64,000 bases of DNA from positions 17,322,695-17,386,694 of the forward strand of contig OX246743.1 in the NCBI GenBank assembly GCA_945910005.1, in the 5' to 3' direction. Shown here piece after piece: positions 21,433 through 30,677 of this stretch (position 1 is its first letter; each line of letters begins with the position of its first letter). This DNA comes from Isoperla grammatica. Taxonomy: Eukaryota; Arthropoda; Insecta; Plecoptera; Perlodidae. Under the pieces are notes generated by a model. It was not told where the DNA came from, ran no database searches, and saw only the letters and a list, made by a program, of their open reading frames with translations. Both the position numbers and the translations under genes were made by a program.

Positions 21433-24400
21433 ATGGCTAAAGCAGGTGATCAGGTGATCACAAAGTTGAACAGTTCTAATTATCAACTTTGGAAATTAAA
21501 ATTAAAAGTAGTGCTCATGAGGGATGGCTTATGGGAAGTAGTGAGTCAGCCCAAGCCTGAGCCTGAACCCAATGACTGGGATAAACGCGACTGCAAGGCC
21601 ATTGCAGCCATATGTCTCACTGTGGAGGATGACCAATTGTTACACCTCGCACAGCTTGAGACGGCACGGAGCATGTGGATAACACTGCAAAGGTTGCATG
21701 AGCGCTCTACTATCGGGAGCCGGCTGTACCTCATGCGGAAGCTGTACGGCATGAGGTTCACCCAAGGCACCATGCAGGCACACCTCAATTCTATGTTGGA
21801 GGTTGTGGGGCAACTGCGTGGTATGGGGAAGAAGGTCGAGGATGATGACCTGGTAGCCGTTATGTTGTGTAGTTTGCCAGAATCATATTCCACGCTAGTC
21901 ACAGCGTTGGAGGGGAGGGATGAGAGCGATTTAAATATCGAATACGTCTCCGGTAAGTTGGTCGACGAGTATCAACGTCGTATCGAGTCGACGCGGGACC
22001 AGCGCGACAACGAGGTAGCACTCCAGACAACTTCTTACGCGCAGAAAGAGGGGAGTTCATCCGGCAAGTCAGGTAGGCCTAAGCCTAAGGAGGAACGCCA
22101 GTGTTTCTTTTGTAAAAAGAAAGGTCATCTGAAGGCTGACTGTTATAAATATAAAACCCACATAAGCAAAACTAAGGAGAAGGCTAACTGCACGGTGGGC
22201 AGCCAGGATGTTGGCAGCAGCGCTGCACCGCAGCACTCCTTTGCCGTATCTAAAACTGCACACAGGCATCAAGGTAAGGGTTACTACTGGTATGTTGACT
22301 CTGGAGCTACGAGCCACATGACAAGCAACAAACAGTTTTTCACAGCGTTGCAAGATGTAAAGACCCAGGTTTACCTAGCAGACAACTCTACGATCTCTGC
22401 AGAAGGCATCGGTAGCGGTTGGTTAACGTGCAACTTGCCAAACGGTAAGGTGGAACAAATATACCTTAAGGATGTGCTGTACGTTCCGGAACTTGATGGC
22501 GGGCTGTTATCGGTTCAATGTGCAACTCGTAGTGGGTACAAGGTGACGTTCGAGGGCGCCACGTGCAAGATAATCTACAAGACGGCCGCAATAGCAATAG
22601 CTGAACTGGACGGGGTACTATTTAGGTTGAAGTGCAAGACAGGCAACGAAGCAGCGTTGAGTGCACGCAGTGAAGAATGCATGCACCGATGGCACCGTCG
22701 CTTGGGTCATCGGGACCCAGCTGCGATTAAGAAGCTGTTGACAGAGGGACTAGCTCTAGGCATCCACATTGGTAAATGTGATGCACAGGTGGACTGTGAC
22801 TGCTGCATTAAGGGGAAGTTAGCTGAACTGCCATTCGTCCCAACTAGTGAAACTAGAGCCACCAGGCCAAGTGAATTAGTGCATAGCGACGTCTGTGGAC
22901 CAATGCCTACCACAACGCCGAGCGGTAATCGGTACATGATTACTTTTGTTGACGATTACTCACGTTTCACGTTCGTTCGTCTGCTGAAGTCCAAGGATGA
23001 AGCAGCAGATGTTGTAAAAGAGTACGTTGCTATGGTTCGAACTAAGTACGGACACAGGCCCACTATCTTTCGTACTGATAATGGAAAAGAGTACGTCAAC
23101 AAGGATCTAAAGAATTTCTTTAAAAATGAGGGAATTCAGCACCAGTTTACGGTGCCGTACACACCTCAGCAAAATGGTGTGGCAGAAAGAAAGAATCGCT
23201 CTTTAGTTGAGATGGCAAAATGCATGTTATTGGATGCTGGACTTGCTGAGAGATTTTGGGGAGAAGCAGTGTGCGCTGCGGCGTACCTTCAAAATCGTCT
23301 ACCGAGCCGAAGTGTAGACAAGACACCAAGCGAACTTTGGGATGGTATCAAGCCCGACATAAGTCACATCAGAGTTTTTGGGTCCAAAGTATATTCGCTT
23401 GTCCCAAAACAAAAACGCAAGAAATGGGATGACAAGGCCATTCTGGGCGTGCTCATCGGTTATGACACCGCCACTAAAGGTTATCGCCTGTTGGATCCAA
23501 ACACCAACAAGATTTGGATAAGTCGTTCAGTACGCATCATCGAGAAGGACGACCCACACATTATTAAGGAAGATTGTGAAATCAGTTTTCAGCCAGAAGG
23601 GGTAGCGGATGAAAACTTCGTCAGCGTTCATGAAGACACGGAGGTGGACTCAGAGGAGGTCACTGAGTTGACTCGGCAAGAGCCTACAGCTACAGAAGTA
23701 ACTGCCGACGATCAGCAGATTGTTCCTTCACGACCACGTCAATCACAGAGACAAAACAAAGGGATTCCACCAAGGAAGCTTTCCTACAAGGTCAAAGTGG
23801 AACAAGTCCGTGAGCCTTCGTCGTGGAAGCAAGTAATGGAGTTACCTGAACGTGAAAAGAAGATCTGGGTGTCGGCAGCTGAGGAGGAGATGTCATCTCT
23901 TATGGAACGTGGAGTGTGGCAGCTAGCTAAACTCCCTCCAGGACGCTCAGCCATATCATCAAAGTGGGTATTCAAGGCAAAACTGGATGCCAAGGGTGAA
24001 GTACACACTTACAAAGCGCGGCTAGTGGCGAGAGGATTCTCGCAGCGCTATGGGGAGGACTACGACGAGACATTCGCGCCGGTAGTCAAGCATGAGACAG
24101 TACGTGTGCTATTGAGTGTGGCGGCCATTCGCCAACTTCATGTACGGCACCTTGATGTCAAATCAGCCTATCTAAATGGAGACCTAGAGGAGGAGCTGTA
24201 TATGGAACAGCCCCCTGGTTTCGTGGAACCTGGTCTTGAGCATATGGTGTTGCGCTTAAAGCACAGCATTTATGGGCTGAAACAATCTGCTCGTGCATGG
24301 AACAGGAAGGCCACCGAAGCGTTGGCCAGCCTGGGTTTCGTGTCCGGAAAAGCAGATCCATGTTTGTTTATGAAAAAGGAAGCTTCTGGTAGCACTACAT

Positions 24401-25371
24401 ACGTGCTAATATATGTAGATGATCTGCTGGTTGCAGGAGAATCTGCAGGTGTCGTGCTGGGTATTTGCACGCAACTAAACGAGCACTTTACGACCAAGGA
24501 CTTGGGTGAAGTAGCTCACTATTTGGGGATCCAGATAGAGCGAGAAGCAGACGGTTCATTTCTCATCCACCAACGAACCAAGATAGCTCAGTTGTTAGAA
24601 GAGCAAGGAATGTTGGAGACGAAGCCATCGGCCACGCCAATGGAAACAAATTATTTATCTACAGTGGAAGAACCAAGTGCCATGTTGCCAAATAACAAGA
24701 AGTATCGTCAAGTAATTGGATCACTTCTGTACATTGCTACAGTGTCTAGACCGGACATTGCGGTAGCAGTCAGTTTCCTGAGTCGTCGTGTGGAGTCACC
24801 CACAGAACGAGACTGGAAGTCGGTGAAGCGGGTAATGCGTTACCTGGCTGGAACCATCAATGCCAAACTGCGTTTGTCAGCAAGAAGCAAGATCGAGCTG
24901 CAAGGGTACGTGGATGCTGACTGGGCTGGTGACAAGATTGACCGGAAATCGACTAGTGGATACATTTTTCAACTGGGCGAGAGCACCGTATCGTGGTCGA
25001 GCAGAAAACAGACAATCGTTGCATTGTCGTCCACTGAGGCAGAGTATGTTGCGGTTGCACATGCTTGCCAAGAGTTGCTATGGTTACGTCAACTGCTGGA
25101 AGACATCGGAGCACCAGCTGTGGGTGCTACACCAATTTACGAGGACAACCAAGGCTGCATTCATTTGATCAAGTCTGATCGTTGCAGTGCCAGAACAAAG
25201 CATATCGATGTCAGGCATCATCTAATCAGAGACCTACGAGAGCAAGGGATCATCGAGGCGGAGTATTGTCCTACGGAGTACATGACTGCGGACATGTTTA
25301 CGAAGCCCGTGTCAAAAGAACTTTTGAATCGTTTTGCCTCGCAAGCTCAGCTAGTGTTTAGCGACGAGTGA
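21433..25371 (+). CDS. Copia gag-pol polyprotein, intact
   Basis: A single uninterrupted 1,312-residue polyprotein in Ty1/Copia order. Residues 1-200 are gag (NYQLWKLKLK...). A CCHC zinc knuckle CFFCKKKGHLKADC starts near 224. The aspartic protease WYVDSGATSHM is near 286. A pre-integrase segment WHRRLGHRD follows, then a DDE integrase with HSDVCGPM (about 482), FRTDNGKEY (about 546) and QQNGVAERKNR (about 580). The reverse transcriptase runs from KWVFKAKLDAKG to the catalytic YVDDLLVAG (about 994). RNase H has KSTSGYIF and STEAEYVA (about 1200). All catalytic motifs are present, so the element may still be able to move. Upstream, a 120-base leader holds the primer-binding site. The DNA is much richer in GC than its flanks. 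Confidence 0.97.
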   Translation: MAKAGDQVITKLNSSNYQLWKLKLKVVLMRDGLWEVVSQPKPEPEPNDWDKRDCKAIAAICLTVEDDQLLHLAQLETARSMWITLQRLHERSTIGSRLYLMRKLYGMRFTQGTMQAHLNSMLEVVGQLRGMGKKVEDDDLVAVMLCSLPESYSTLVTALEGRDESDLNIEYVSGKLVDEYQRRIESTRDQRDNEVALQTTSYAQKEGSSSGKSGRPKPKEERQCFFCKKKGHLKADCYKYKTHISKTKEKANCTVGSQDVGSSAAPQHSFAVSKTAHRHQGKGYYWYVDSGATSHMTSNKQFFTALQDVKTQVYLADNSTISAEGIGSGWLTCNLPNGKVEQIYLKDVLYVPELDGGLLSVQCATRSGYKVTFEGATCKIIYKTAAIAIAELDGVLFRLKCKTGNEAALSARSEECMHRWHRRLGHRDPAAIKKLLTEGLALGIHIGKCDAQVDCDCCIKGKLAELPFVPTSETRATRPSELVHSDVCGPMPTTTPSGNRYMITFVDDYSRFTFVRLLKSKDEAADVVKEYVAMVRTKYGHRPTIFRTDNGKEYVNKDLKNFFKNEGIQHQFTVPYTPQQNGVAERKNRSLVEMAKCMLLDAGLAERFWGEAVCAAAYLQNRLPSRSVDKTPSELWDGIKPDISHIRVFGSKVYSLVPKQKRKKWDDKAILGVLIGYDTATKGYRLLDPNTNKIWISRSVRIIEKDDPHIIKEDCEISFQPEGVADENFVSVHEDTEVDSEEVTELTRQEPTATEVTADDQQIVPSRPRQSQRQNKGIPPRKLSYKVKVEQVREPSSWKQVMELPEREKKIWVSAAEEEMSSLMERGVWQLAKLPPGRSAISSKWVFKAKLDAKGEVHTYKARLVARGFSQRYGEDYDETFAPVVKHETVRVLLSVAAIRQLHVRHLDVKSAYLNGDLEEELYMEQPPGFVEPGLEHMVLRLKHSIYGLKQSARAWNRKATEALASLGFVSGKADPCLFMKKEASGSTTYVLIYVDDLLVAGESAGVVLGICTQLNEHFTTKDLGEVAHYLGIQIEREADGSFLIHQRTKIAQLLEEQGMLETKPSATPMETNYLSTVEEPSAMLPNNKKYRQVIGSLLYIATVSRPDIAVAVSFLSRRVESPTERDWKSVKRVMRYLAGTINAKLRLSARSKIELQGYVDADWAGDKIDRKSTSGYIFQLGESTVSWSSRKQTIVALSSTEAEYVAVAHACQELLWLRQLLEDIGAPAVGATPIYEDNQGCIHLIKSDRCSARTKHIDVRHHLIRDLREQGIIEAEYCPTEYMTADMFTKPVSKELLNRFASQAQLVFSDE

Positions 25372-25375
25372 ACAT

Positions 25376-25387
25376 AGCGAGAAGGGG
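25376..25387 (+). other. Copia polypurine tract
   Basis: AGCGAGAAGGGG ends directly at the 3' LTR TGTTGG and is the expected plus-strand primer. Confidence 0.75.
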
Positions 25388-25619
25388 TGTTGGAGAAAGT
25401 GCGCTATATCACTCTTCAAGTGGTTTGGAATAATCCAAGTGGCTTTGCCTTCAAGTATTTGCAAAGCACTTGGACAACAATGATTGTATTTAGTTTGTTG
25501 ATTTTGCTTGTCCCTAGCAACTGCATAGCAACCATTACACAACATGTAGAGATTGTTCTCATGAAGTTAATTGTTTTAATAAAATAACTTTACGTGTTAT
25601 TTAAAAGCAGTTTTCATCA
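25388..25619 (+). repeat. Copia 3' LTR
   Basis: Same 232 bp as 21049-21280 with no difference seen by eye, which implies a recent insertion. The bases outside the two LTRs (GAAAAC and GTTTAT/ATTTG) do not show a convincing 5 bp duplication. Confidence 0.9.
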
Positions 25620-25625
25620 GTTTAT

Positions 25626-26170
25626 ATTTGGAGTTCTTTCTTTATCTGATAAATCTAGGCAAAGCATTGTTATTTTGTTGTCATATTACGTCGGGGAAAG
25701 GTGCAGTCCACTTGATACGAGGTAAAAACTCATTAGGCCACGTCTCTCGGGCCAAACTAGACTGTTAGCGTTTTTTCGCAGGTAGCTGCTTGCTCTCTCC
25801 CTTCTCGTACGATTCTAGTGTCAACCGTGAAATGTTGCGCCCTTCTCTGCAGTCTCACCGGCAAAGCGCGAAAATTGAAGGCTTTTTGTTCGTATCATAA
25901 AAATAAAAAGTGGCATATTCAATGTCAACATTTTGTAATCATGCGGGGCGGAATATTATCAAGATCTACAGATATCATAAACAAAATTATGCAAAATAGA
26001 TTGTTTGTATGAAACTTAAAACAACACTAGGCTACACATTTGATCCAAACCTAATACATTTCGAATAATTTTTTTAGAATACCCGTTGACCTTGATAATA
26101 ACTCGAGCCCCGCGTAATTCTTTTTTTTTAAATTATTTAATGCTATTTTAAAGATCCGACCAAAACCCTG
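25626..26170. other. intergenic, no gene seen
   Basis: AT-rich sequence with no recognised feature between the Copia and BEL/Pao elements. The short frame at 25818-26012 lacks motifs. Confidence 0.4.
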
Positions 26171-26654
26171 TGTTCGTGCCAGGTATTAAAATCCATTACC
26201 CTTTGTTTCTGTTTCTTCCCCTATCTCCCCACTTCTTATAACCCCCGATTCACCGTCAGAGAGCTGTCGATCGGGCTTGTCTCGGTCTCTCTCGTCGTTG
26301 ATCGCTCAAGGACTACACCTCGACCACAATCCCTTATCTGTGCCTCGACGAGTCTGCGTGTCTCCACATGTTTCGTGTTTTGTTGCCCTCGTATTCCAGA
26401 CGAAGGCATAAGTGTTTAACCACACCATTCTCAGAGTGTTTCTTTTTTATTTGTATTTCTTCATGAAACTCTCATTTATTAACTGTACATACGTTGTGTT
26501 TTGTGTTTATTTTCAACCATTACTTCAACCTTGCTTCGAGTTACCGGAAAATAACCAAGGTAAGACAGTGAAATCGGTCCTCTCCCTGCCTCCTGTCTTG
26601 ACCAGTCCGCTTTCCCCCTCATTCCCCCTCTTTTTTCTTGCCTCTTTCGCAACA
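26171..26654 (+). repeat. BEL/Pao-type 5' LTR
   Basis: Starts TGTTCGTGCCAGG and ends CTCTTTCGCAACA. Its last 120 bases (from CGAGTTACCGGAAAATAA) recur at 28185-28305. The base pairs outside the two ends, CCCTG on the left and CCCCG on the right, agree at 4 of 5, consistent with an aged 5 bp duplication. The start is inferred from the TG and this duplication, not from a full second LTR. Confidence 0.55.
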
Positions 26655-27087
26655 CATTTGGTCCGTCCGGTCCGGACATTCTTTTCATCGTCATTTTGCT
26701 CACAAGACCTCAAATACTCTTCAATCTAGAGCTTGTCTAGAACTTTCGATACAGTCCACTAACATTTCAACGTTATTTTCGCGTTCTCATGTACTGCACT
26801 TCACTGTCTCGTTCCACCCTTGTTGCTAGTGTTTGAGTTGCACGTTTGTACTATTCAGCCTGCAAACATTTCTCGCTATTTCGTGTTTATCACAAACACC
26901 CGCAAGTGTATTCAAGCTTTTGTACCGCAGTCCTTGGTTCGAGAGTTGCATTTCTTGTTTGCTCTTTCAAGCGCATTCGCGCTAGTTATTTCTTTCGTAG
27001 CTTGTTACTTGCTGTTCAGCCATCATGTCCAAGCTGAAACGTGTTCGCAATCTGCTCGTCGCTAGGAGGGATGCGTATATTTGCATC

Positions 27088-27444
27088 CAGTGGCGTAACT
27101 AGCACTTGTTTTTTGGGGGGGCGAATACTTTTTAAACCAGAATAGATTATTGGTCGGGGTGACCATGTGTAAGAAGTATGAAAAAACAGCAGACTGATAA
27201 AGGCTGCTTCTGAGAGCCTGTTCATAGAGAATTATTTCTGTAAGATAGGTTGATATTATTTAGACACGAGTTCCTTACAAATATATTATGATATCTGGAT
27301 AATTGCATAGCAAATAGTGACATTTCTCCCGGTCGCAACAGCGGGTGAAACCAATAATAAATTGCATTTTGCCCCCCCCATGCCCCTTCTTGACCGAACT
27401 AGGGGGGGCGGCGACCCCCCTCGCCCCCCGTAGTTACGCCTATG
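27088..27444. mobile_element. hAT MITE inserted in BEL gag
   Basis: The ends CAGTGGCGTAACTA and TAGTTACGCCTATG are inverted copies with a few changes. The flanking 8-mers TTTGCATC at 27080-27087 and 27445-27452 are identical, as expected for hAT. The interior is runs of G and C (CCCCCCCC) typical of this family. Related ends occur at about 29052, 29180 and 51439. Confidence 0.88.
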
Positions 27445-27695
27445 TTTGCATCAGTAGTGCAACGCTCTTACGATGCGTTTCAAACGCTTCAGGCTGCTGA
27501 CGCATCTCTCTACAAGTCACGCTTTGACAAGCTTGACAACCTAGAAGCGGAATTTGAGGCTGTACAAAGCGAAATACTCACGTCGAACTCTCAGCTTGAT
27601 GAGGGCGCCGCCCCCCTTCCGGTCGACGCGATACAAGCCAGTTTCGAAGACCTATGGGGACGCAGCACGTATAGGCCTAGTTGTCCCAAGACTAC

Positions 27696-27823
27696 CTTAC
27701 AGATACTTTCGTCACAGGCGACTGGTTCGTAGCCAATCAGCGATCGTTATTGGCGCGGGTGTGTTTCATGCGGTTCGCTGGTTGGCTGCGATTGCCCCGA
27801 ATGTGACGAAAGCGTGTGTAAAG
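27696..27823. mobile_element. small inverted-repeat insertion (MITE-like)
   Basis: The ends CTTACAGATACTTTCGTCACA and the complement of TGTGACGAAAGCGTGTGTAA pair over about 20 bp with a gap. AGCCAATCAGCG and GGTTGGCT inside also pair. It separates two parts of the gag remnant. Confidence 0.5.
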
Positions 27824-28184
27824 TAGTTTTGGGGCCACTATAAGCAGTATCTTTGCGTTGTAGTATCCATACCGACCATTCAACTGCCGTTATTTTCGGG
27901 AGACATGGCGCAGTGGCCAGACTTCTATGCTCTGTTCAGCTCTCAATTGTACATGACAACGCGTTGTTGAACAATGTTATACAACGCTTCCACTACCTAC
28001 GCTCTTTGCTCCGAGATGCTGCGATAGCTACAATAACAAGTTTTCAAATTTCTAGCGACAACTATCCTCTCGCTTACAACGCGCTGGTTTCTCGCTACCA
28101 GAACAAACGCTTGTTGGCTTCAATGTACATTCAACAAGTGCTTGATCAACAACCACGGCCCCTCGCCCTCCGCAAACAACATCT

Positions 28185-28305
28185 TCGAGTTACCGGAAAA
28201 TAAGCAAGGTAAGAGACAGTGAAATCGGTCCTTTCCCTCCCTCCTGCCTTGACTAGTCCGCTTTTCCCCTCATTTCCCCTCTTTTTTCTTGCCTCTTTCG
28301 CAACA
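28185..28305 (+). repeat. truncated 3' LTR of the BEL/Pao element
   Basis: About 120 bp match the end of the 5' LTR (CGAGTTACCGGAAAATAA to TTTCGCAACA) with a handful of substitutions. The first three quarters of this LTR and the whole pol region are missing, so one deletion fused gag to the LTR tail. Confidence 0.65.
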
Positions 28306-28540
28306 CCCCGAACACTCTTATTTTTTAACTAGGTCTCATTTTAATTTTGAAAATGTGTATCTGTCGCAAACACATTACCCAAGTTAAATTAATCATTACA
28401 AAACTGATATTAATATTATTGAATGTTCGCAACATCCATACAAATATAATAGTTTCAATTTTTTTCAACATCATTTTTACTTTCAAAGCAATAGATAGCA
28501 ATTAAAAGGGCCAGGTTTGAAGACACATTAATGTACTCAC

Positions 28541-28690
28541 TGATGACGTAGAGTACAGCGACAGCCGCAGCGAGCGCCACCAGTATCGTCGCCAACAGAG
28601 CGATCACGACCACCAACCTCGACCTGCAACTGATAGCGAAACTCTTATCAGCGGCGTATCCAGCCCCGTGCCTTCTTTTCTTTAAGAGGG
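28541..28690 (-). CDS. possible N-terminal membrane-anchor exon (M13 peptidase?)
   Basis: The minus strand reads KRRHGAGYAADKSF, then SCRSRLVVVIALLATILVAL and a further hydrophobic stretch to LYVI, followed by A|GTGAGT, a strong donor in phase 1. Basic residues before a hydrophobic segment of about 25 residues fit a type II signal anchor, which M13 peptidases have. The M13 exon at 3547-3708 lies downstream on this strand and needs a phase 1 donor. A pyrimidine-rich stretch precedes about 28690. The short cysteine-containing exon normally found between anchor and CDDFYQFACG was not located, so the link is a hypothesis. Confidence 0.35.
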
Positions 28691-28739
28691 TGATAGCGGG
28701 GAAGAAGGAAAGGAGGGATGGCATTTAATGCTATTTATG

Positions 28740-29472
28740 ATGTTGCTCCGATTGCCACCAAATGACTGAGAAATAAAACTTATGATTGTAGGTTACGTCA
28801 ATGTTGTTTTAAGCGACTGTCTGGTTTGAAATGTGTTTGCAGGTGTTCAAAATGTAATATTAAAAAATATATATGTAGGGATAAGAAGTGACGATCGAGT
28901 GGAAGTGTGCGTTAAAACTTGTTGACAACTTTTGAAATTTGCGCGTTCAGCTTAATTACGGTATTGTGTTTTGTTTCAACCCTAAAGGGCGACTGCTTGG
29001 GCTTTCTCCCCAGGGGGAAGGTAGGCCCCCGTCACCCCCATCGTAAGTTTCTGGTTACGCCACTGACACAGATAATTTGGTTACGCCAACGCGGACTCCT
29101 CTGTAAGATCTAGGATTGTTTCTAATCGGGTGTGTTTCATCTGTTATAATTCCGACGTCAATTAACAACAACATTATCCAGGGGCGTCGTTACAGAATTG
29201 GGATTGGGAAGATGGTGGCGGGGGGGGGGGGGGGGGGGGATGTCTTGTTCACAAATTTAGACCCAGCGGATGGATATAATTAATTTTTTGCATTTTTTGT
29301 CGTCAAGACTGCATTAAAACTTAGCGCTCTGAACAACGAATGTTAATGTCAAAAGGTATAGTTTTGTACGTTTCTCATTCTAACTATACGGTACCATCAC
29401 AGTAAAACAAAGCTTGTTTCCAAAAATTCCAGGGATTAGAACCATAAAATGTCCAACTAACTCAAGTTATCG

Positions 29473-29473
<1 letters not shown>
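28740..29473. other. intergenic with hAT MITE fragments
   Basis: GGTTACGCCACTG at about 29052-29064 is a right end, and CAGGGGCGTCGTTACA at about 29181 a left end, of the CAGTGGCGTAAC hAT family. Neither has a visible partner. A run of about 20 G at 29219-29239 follows. No gene is seen. Confidence 0.45.
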
Positions 29474-29545
<72 letters not shown>

Positions 29546-29546
29546 G

Positions 29547-29582
<36 letters not shown>
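29474..29582. repeat. (GATA)n microsatellite
   Basis: About 27 units with one GATG variant. On the minus strand it is the TATC tail of the LINE 3' end listed next. Confidence 0.95.
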
Positions 29583-29584
<2 letters not shown>

Positions 29585-29800
29585 GGTCTTTATTGAAGGC
29601 GGGATTAAGGCCAGTTGGGCCTTCTCTTACATCCAACCTACTTTTACTAAGTAGAAATACAAATTATTTACTTAATTAATTAATAGACATTCCCACGATT
29701 ACAAATAAATATGATTAACTTAAAACTTAAATCATGCAAATCATACCATTTCCATAGGAAGGAGAATTTAGGAATTAACATGTCAGGAAATCGTATATAT
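29583..29800 (-). mobile_element. LINE 3' end with TATC tail
   Basis: The minus strand reads GGCCCAACTGGCCTTAATCC, then CAATAAAGACCATTA, then (TATC)n. A GGCC-type hairpin, AATAAA and a simple-repeat tail are typical of CR1/L2-like LINE 3' ends. No protein part is present, and the left boundary is a guess. Confidence 0.5.
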
Positions 29801-30332
29801 TTCTTCTCCTTAGTAACGAATTTATAGTAGTTTATAATATTATTTAATATTTACCCATGTTGACTTCATAAAGCTAATAACATATTAGCCGATATAATGG
29901 TATGTTGGAAACGACTTTACCCACGCCTGAAAGGCGTGAAATGCACTTTATAAGTTTCTTTTTTTACTTGGTAATACAATACTTTATTAACGATTTCTTC
30001 ATTTATATGCATTTTTGTTGTAAACACATTAATACTTGAAAGAACGTTTACAACAAGTTAAAACACCGATTATATCATCATTGCTTTCTTGCCATTCTAA
30101 CAACATAACGTATTGTTAACTTTAATTGCTGTTCTCCCACTTTTATTCTAATGTAATTTAAGTACAATGACAGGAAGATTCAGGAATCGTTTCCTTATTA
30201 ACCGTATGCAGAATAAGCAATGTTCTCATATTTCTATTTCCTATCATCTCATTTACATCATCGCTTTACAGCATGTGTTTCTCTTTTGTATAATTTCTAG
30301 TGAAGTCAAACGTTCTTGCGGTCCATTATTGC
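29801..30332. other. intergenic, no gene seen
   Basis: AT-rich sequence with no recognised feature. Confidence 0.35.
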
Positions 30333-30677
30333 AACCTTGTGAATGCTGACGTCATAGACGAGTGAGTCGGAGCCAATCAGCGGGTGGCTTCTTCAAATAC
30401 TGACATTCGGTTGGCCAATGCCTCACTCATCTATGACGTCAGTAACCTTGTGAATGCTGACGTCATAGACGAGTGAGTCGGAGCCAATCAGCGGGTGGCT
30501 TCTTCAAATACTGACATTCGGTTGGCCAATGCCTCACTCATCTATGACGTCAGTAACCTTGTGGATGCTGACGTCATAGATGAGTGAGTCGGAGCCAATC
30601 AGCGGGTGGCTTCTTCAAATACTGACATTTGGTTGGCCAATGCCTCACTTATCTATGACGTCAGCATCCACAAGGTT
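30333..30677. mobile_element. tandem trimer of CRE-ended MITE
   Basis: Units start AACCTTGTGAATGCTGACGT at 30333, 30444 and 30555 (period 111). Each is an inverted-repeat element with TGACGTCATAGA near one end and TCTATGACGTCA near the other, around AGCCAATCAGCGGGTGG. The last copy has the complete right end (GACGTCAGCATCCACAAGGTT). Six perfect TGACGTCA octamers lie within 345 bp. There is no coding content. Confidence 0.8.

Larger units (their letters stand above)
27025..28180 (+). pseudogene. BEL/Pao gag remnant (DUF1759-like), disrupted
   Basis: Fragments of a gag protein lie in order. An N-terminal start MSKLKRVRNLL sits at 27025. A heptad-like segment SRFDKLDNLEAEFEAVQSEI lies at 27453-27660. 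A capsid-like segment with F.GD...W..FY..F and FHYLRSLLRDAA, then SSDNYPLAYNALVSRY, lies at 27890-28180. This is the DUF1759 pattern of BEL/Pao gag. The frame is broken by a MITE at 27088, by a second small inverted-repeat insertion at 27696-27823, and by a shift with a stop near 27960. Protease, RT and integrase are absent, so the element is dead. Confidence 0.7.
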
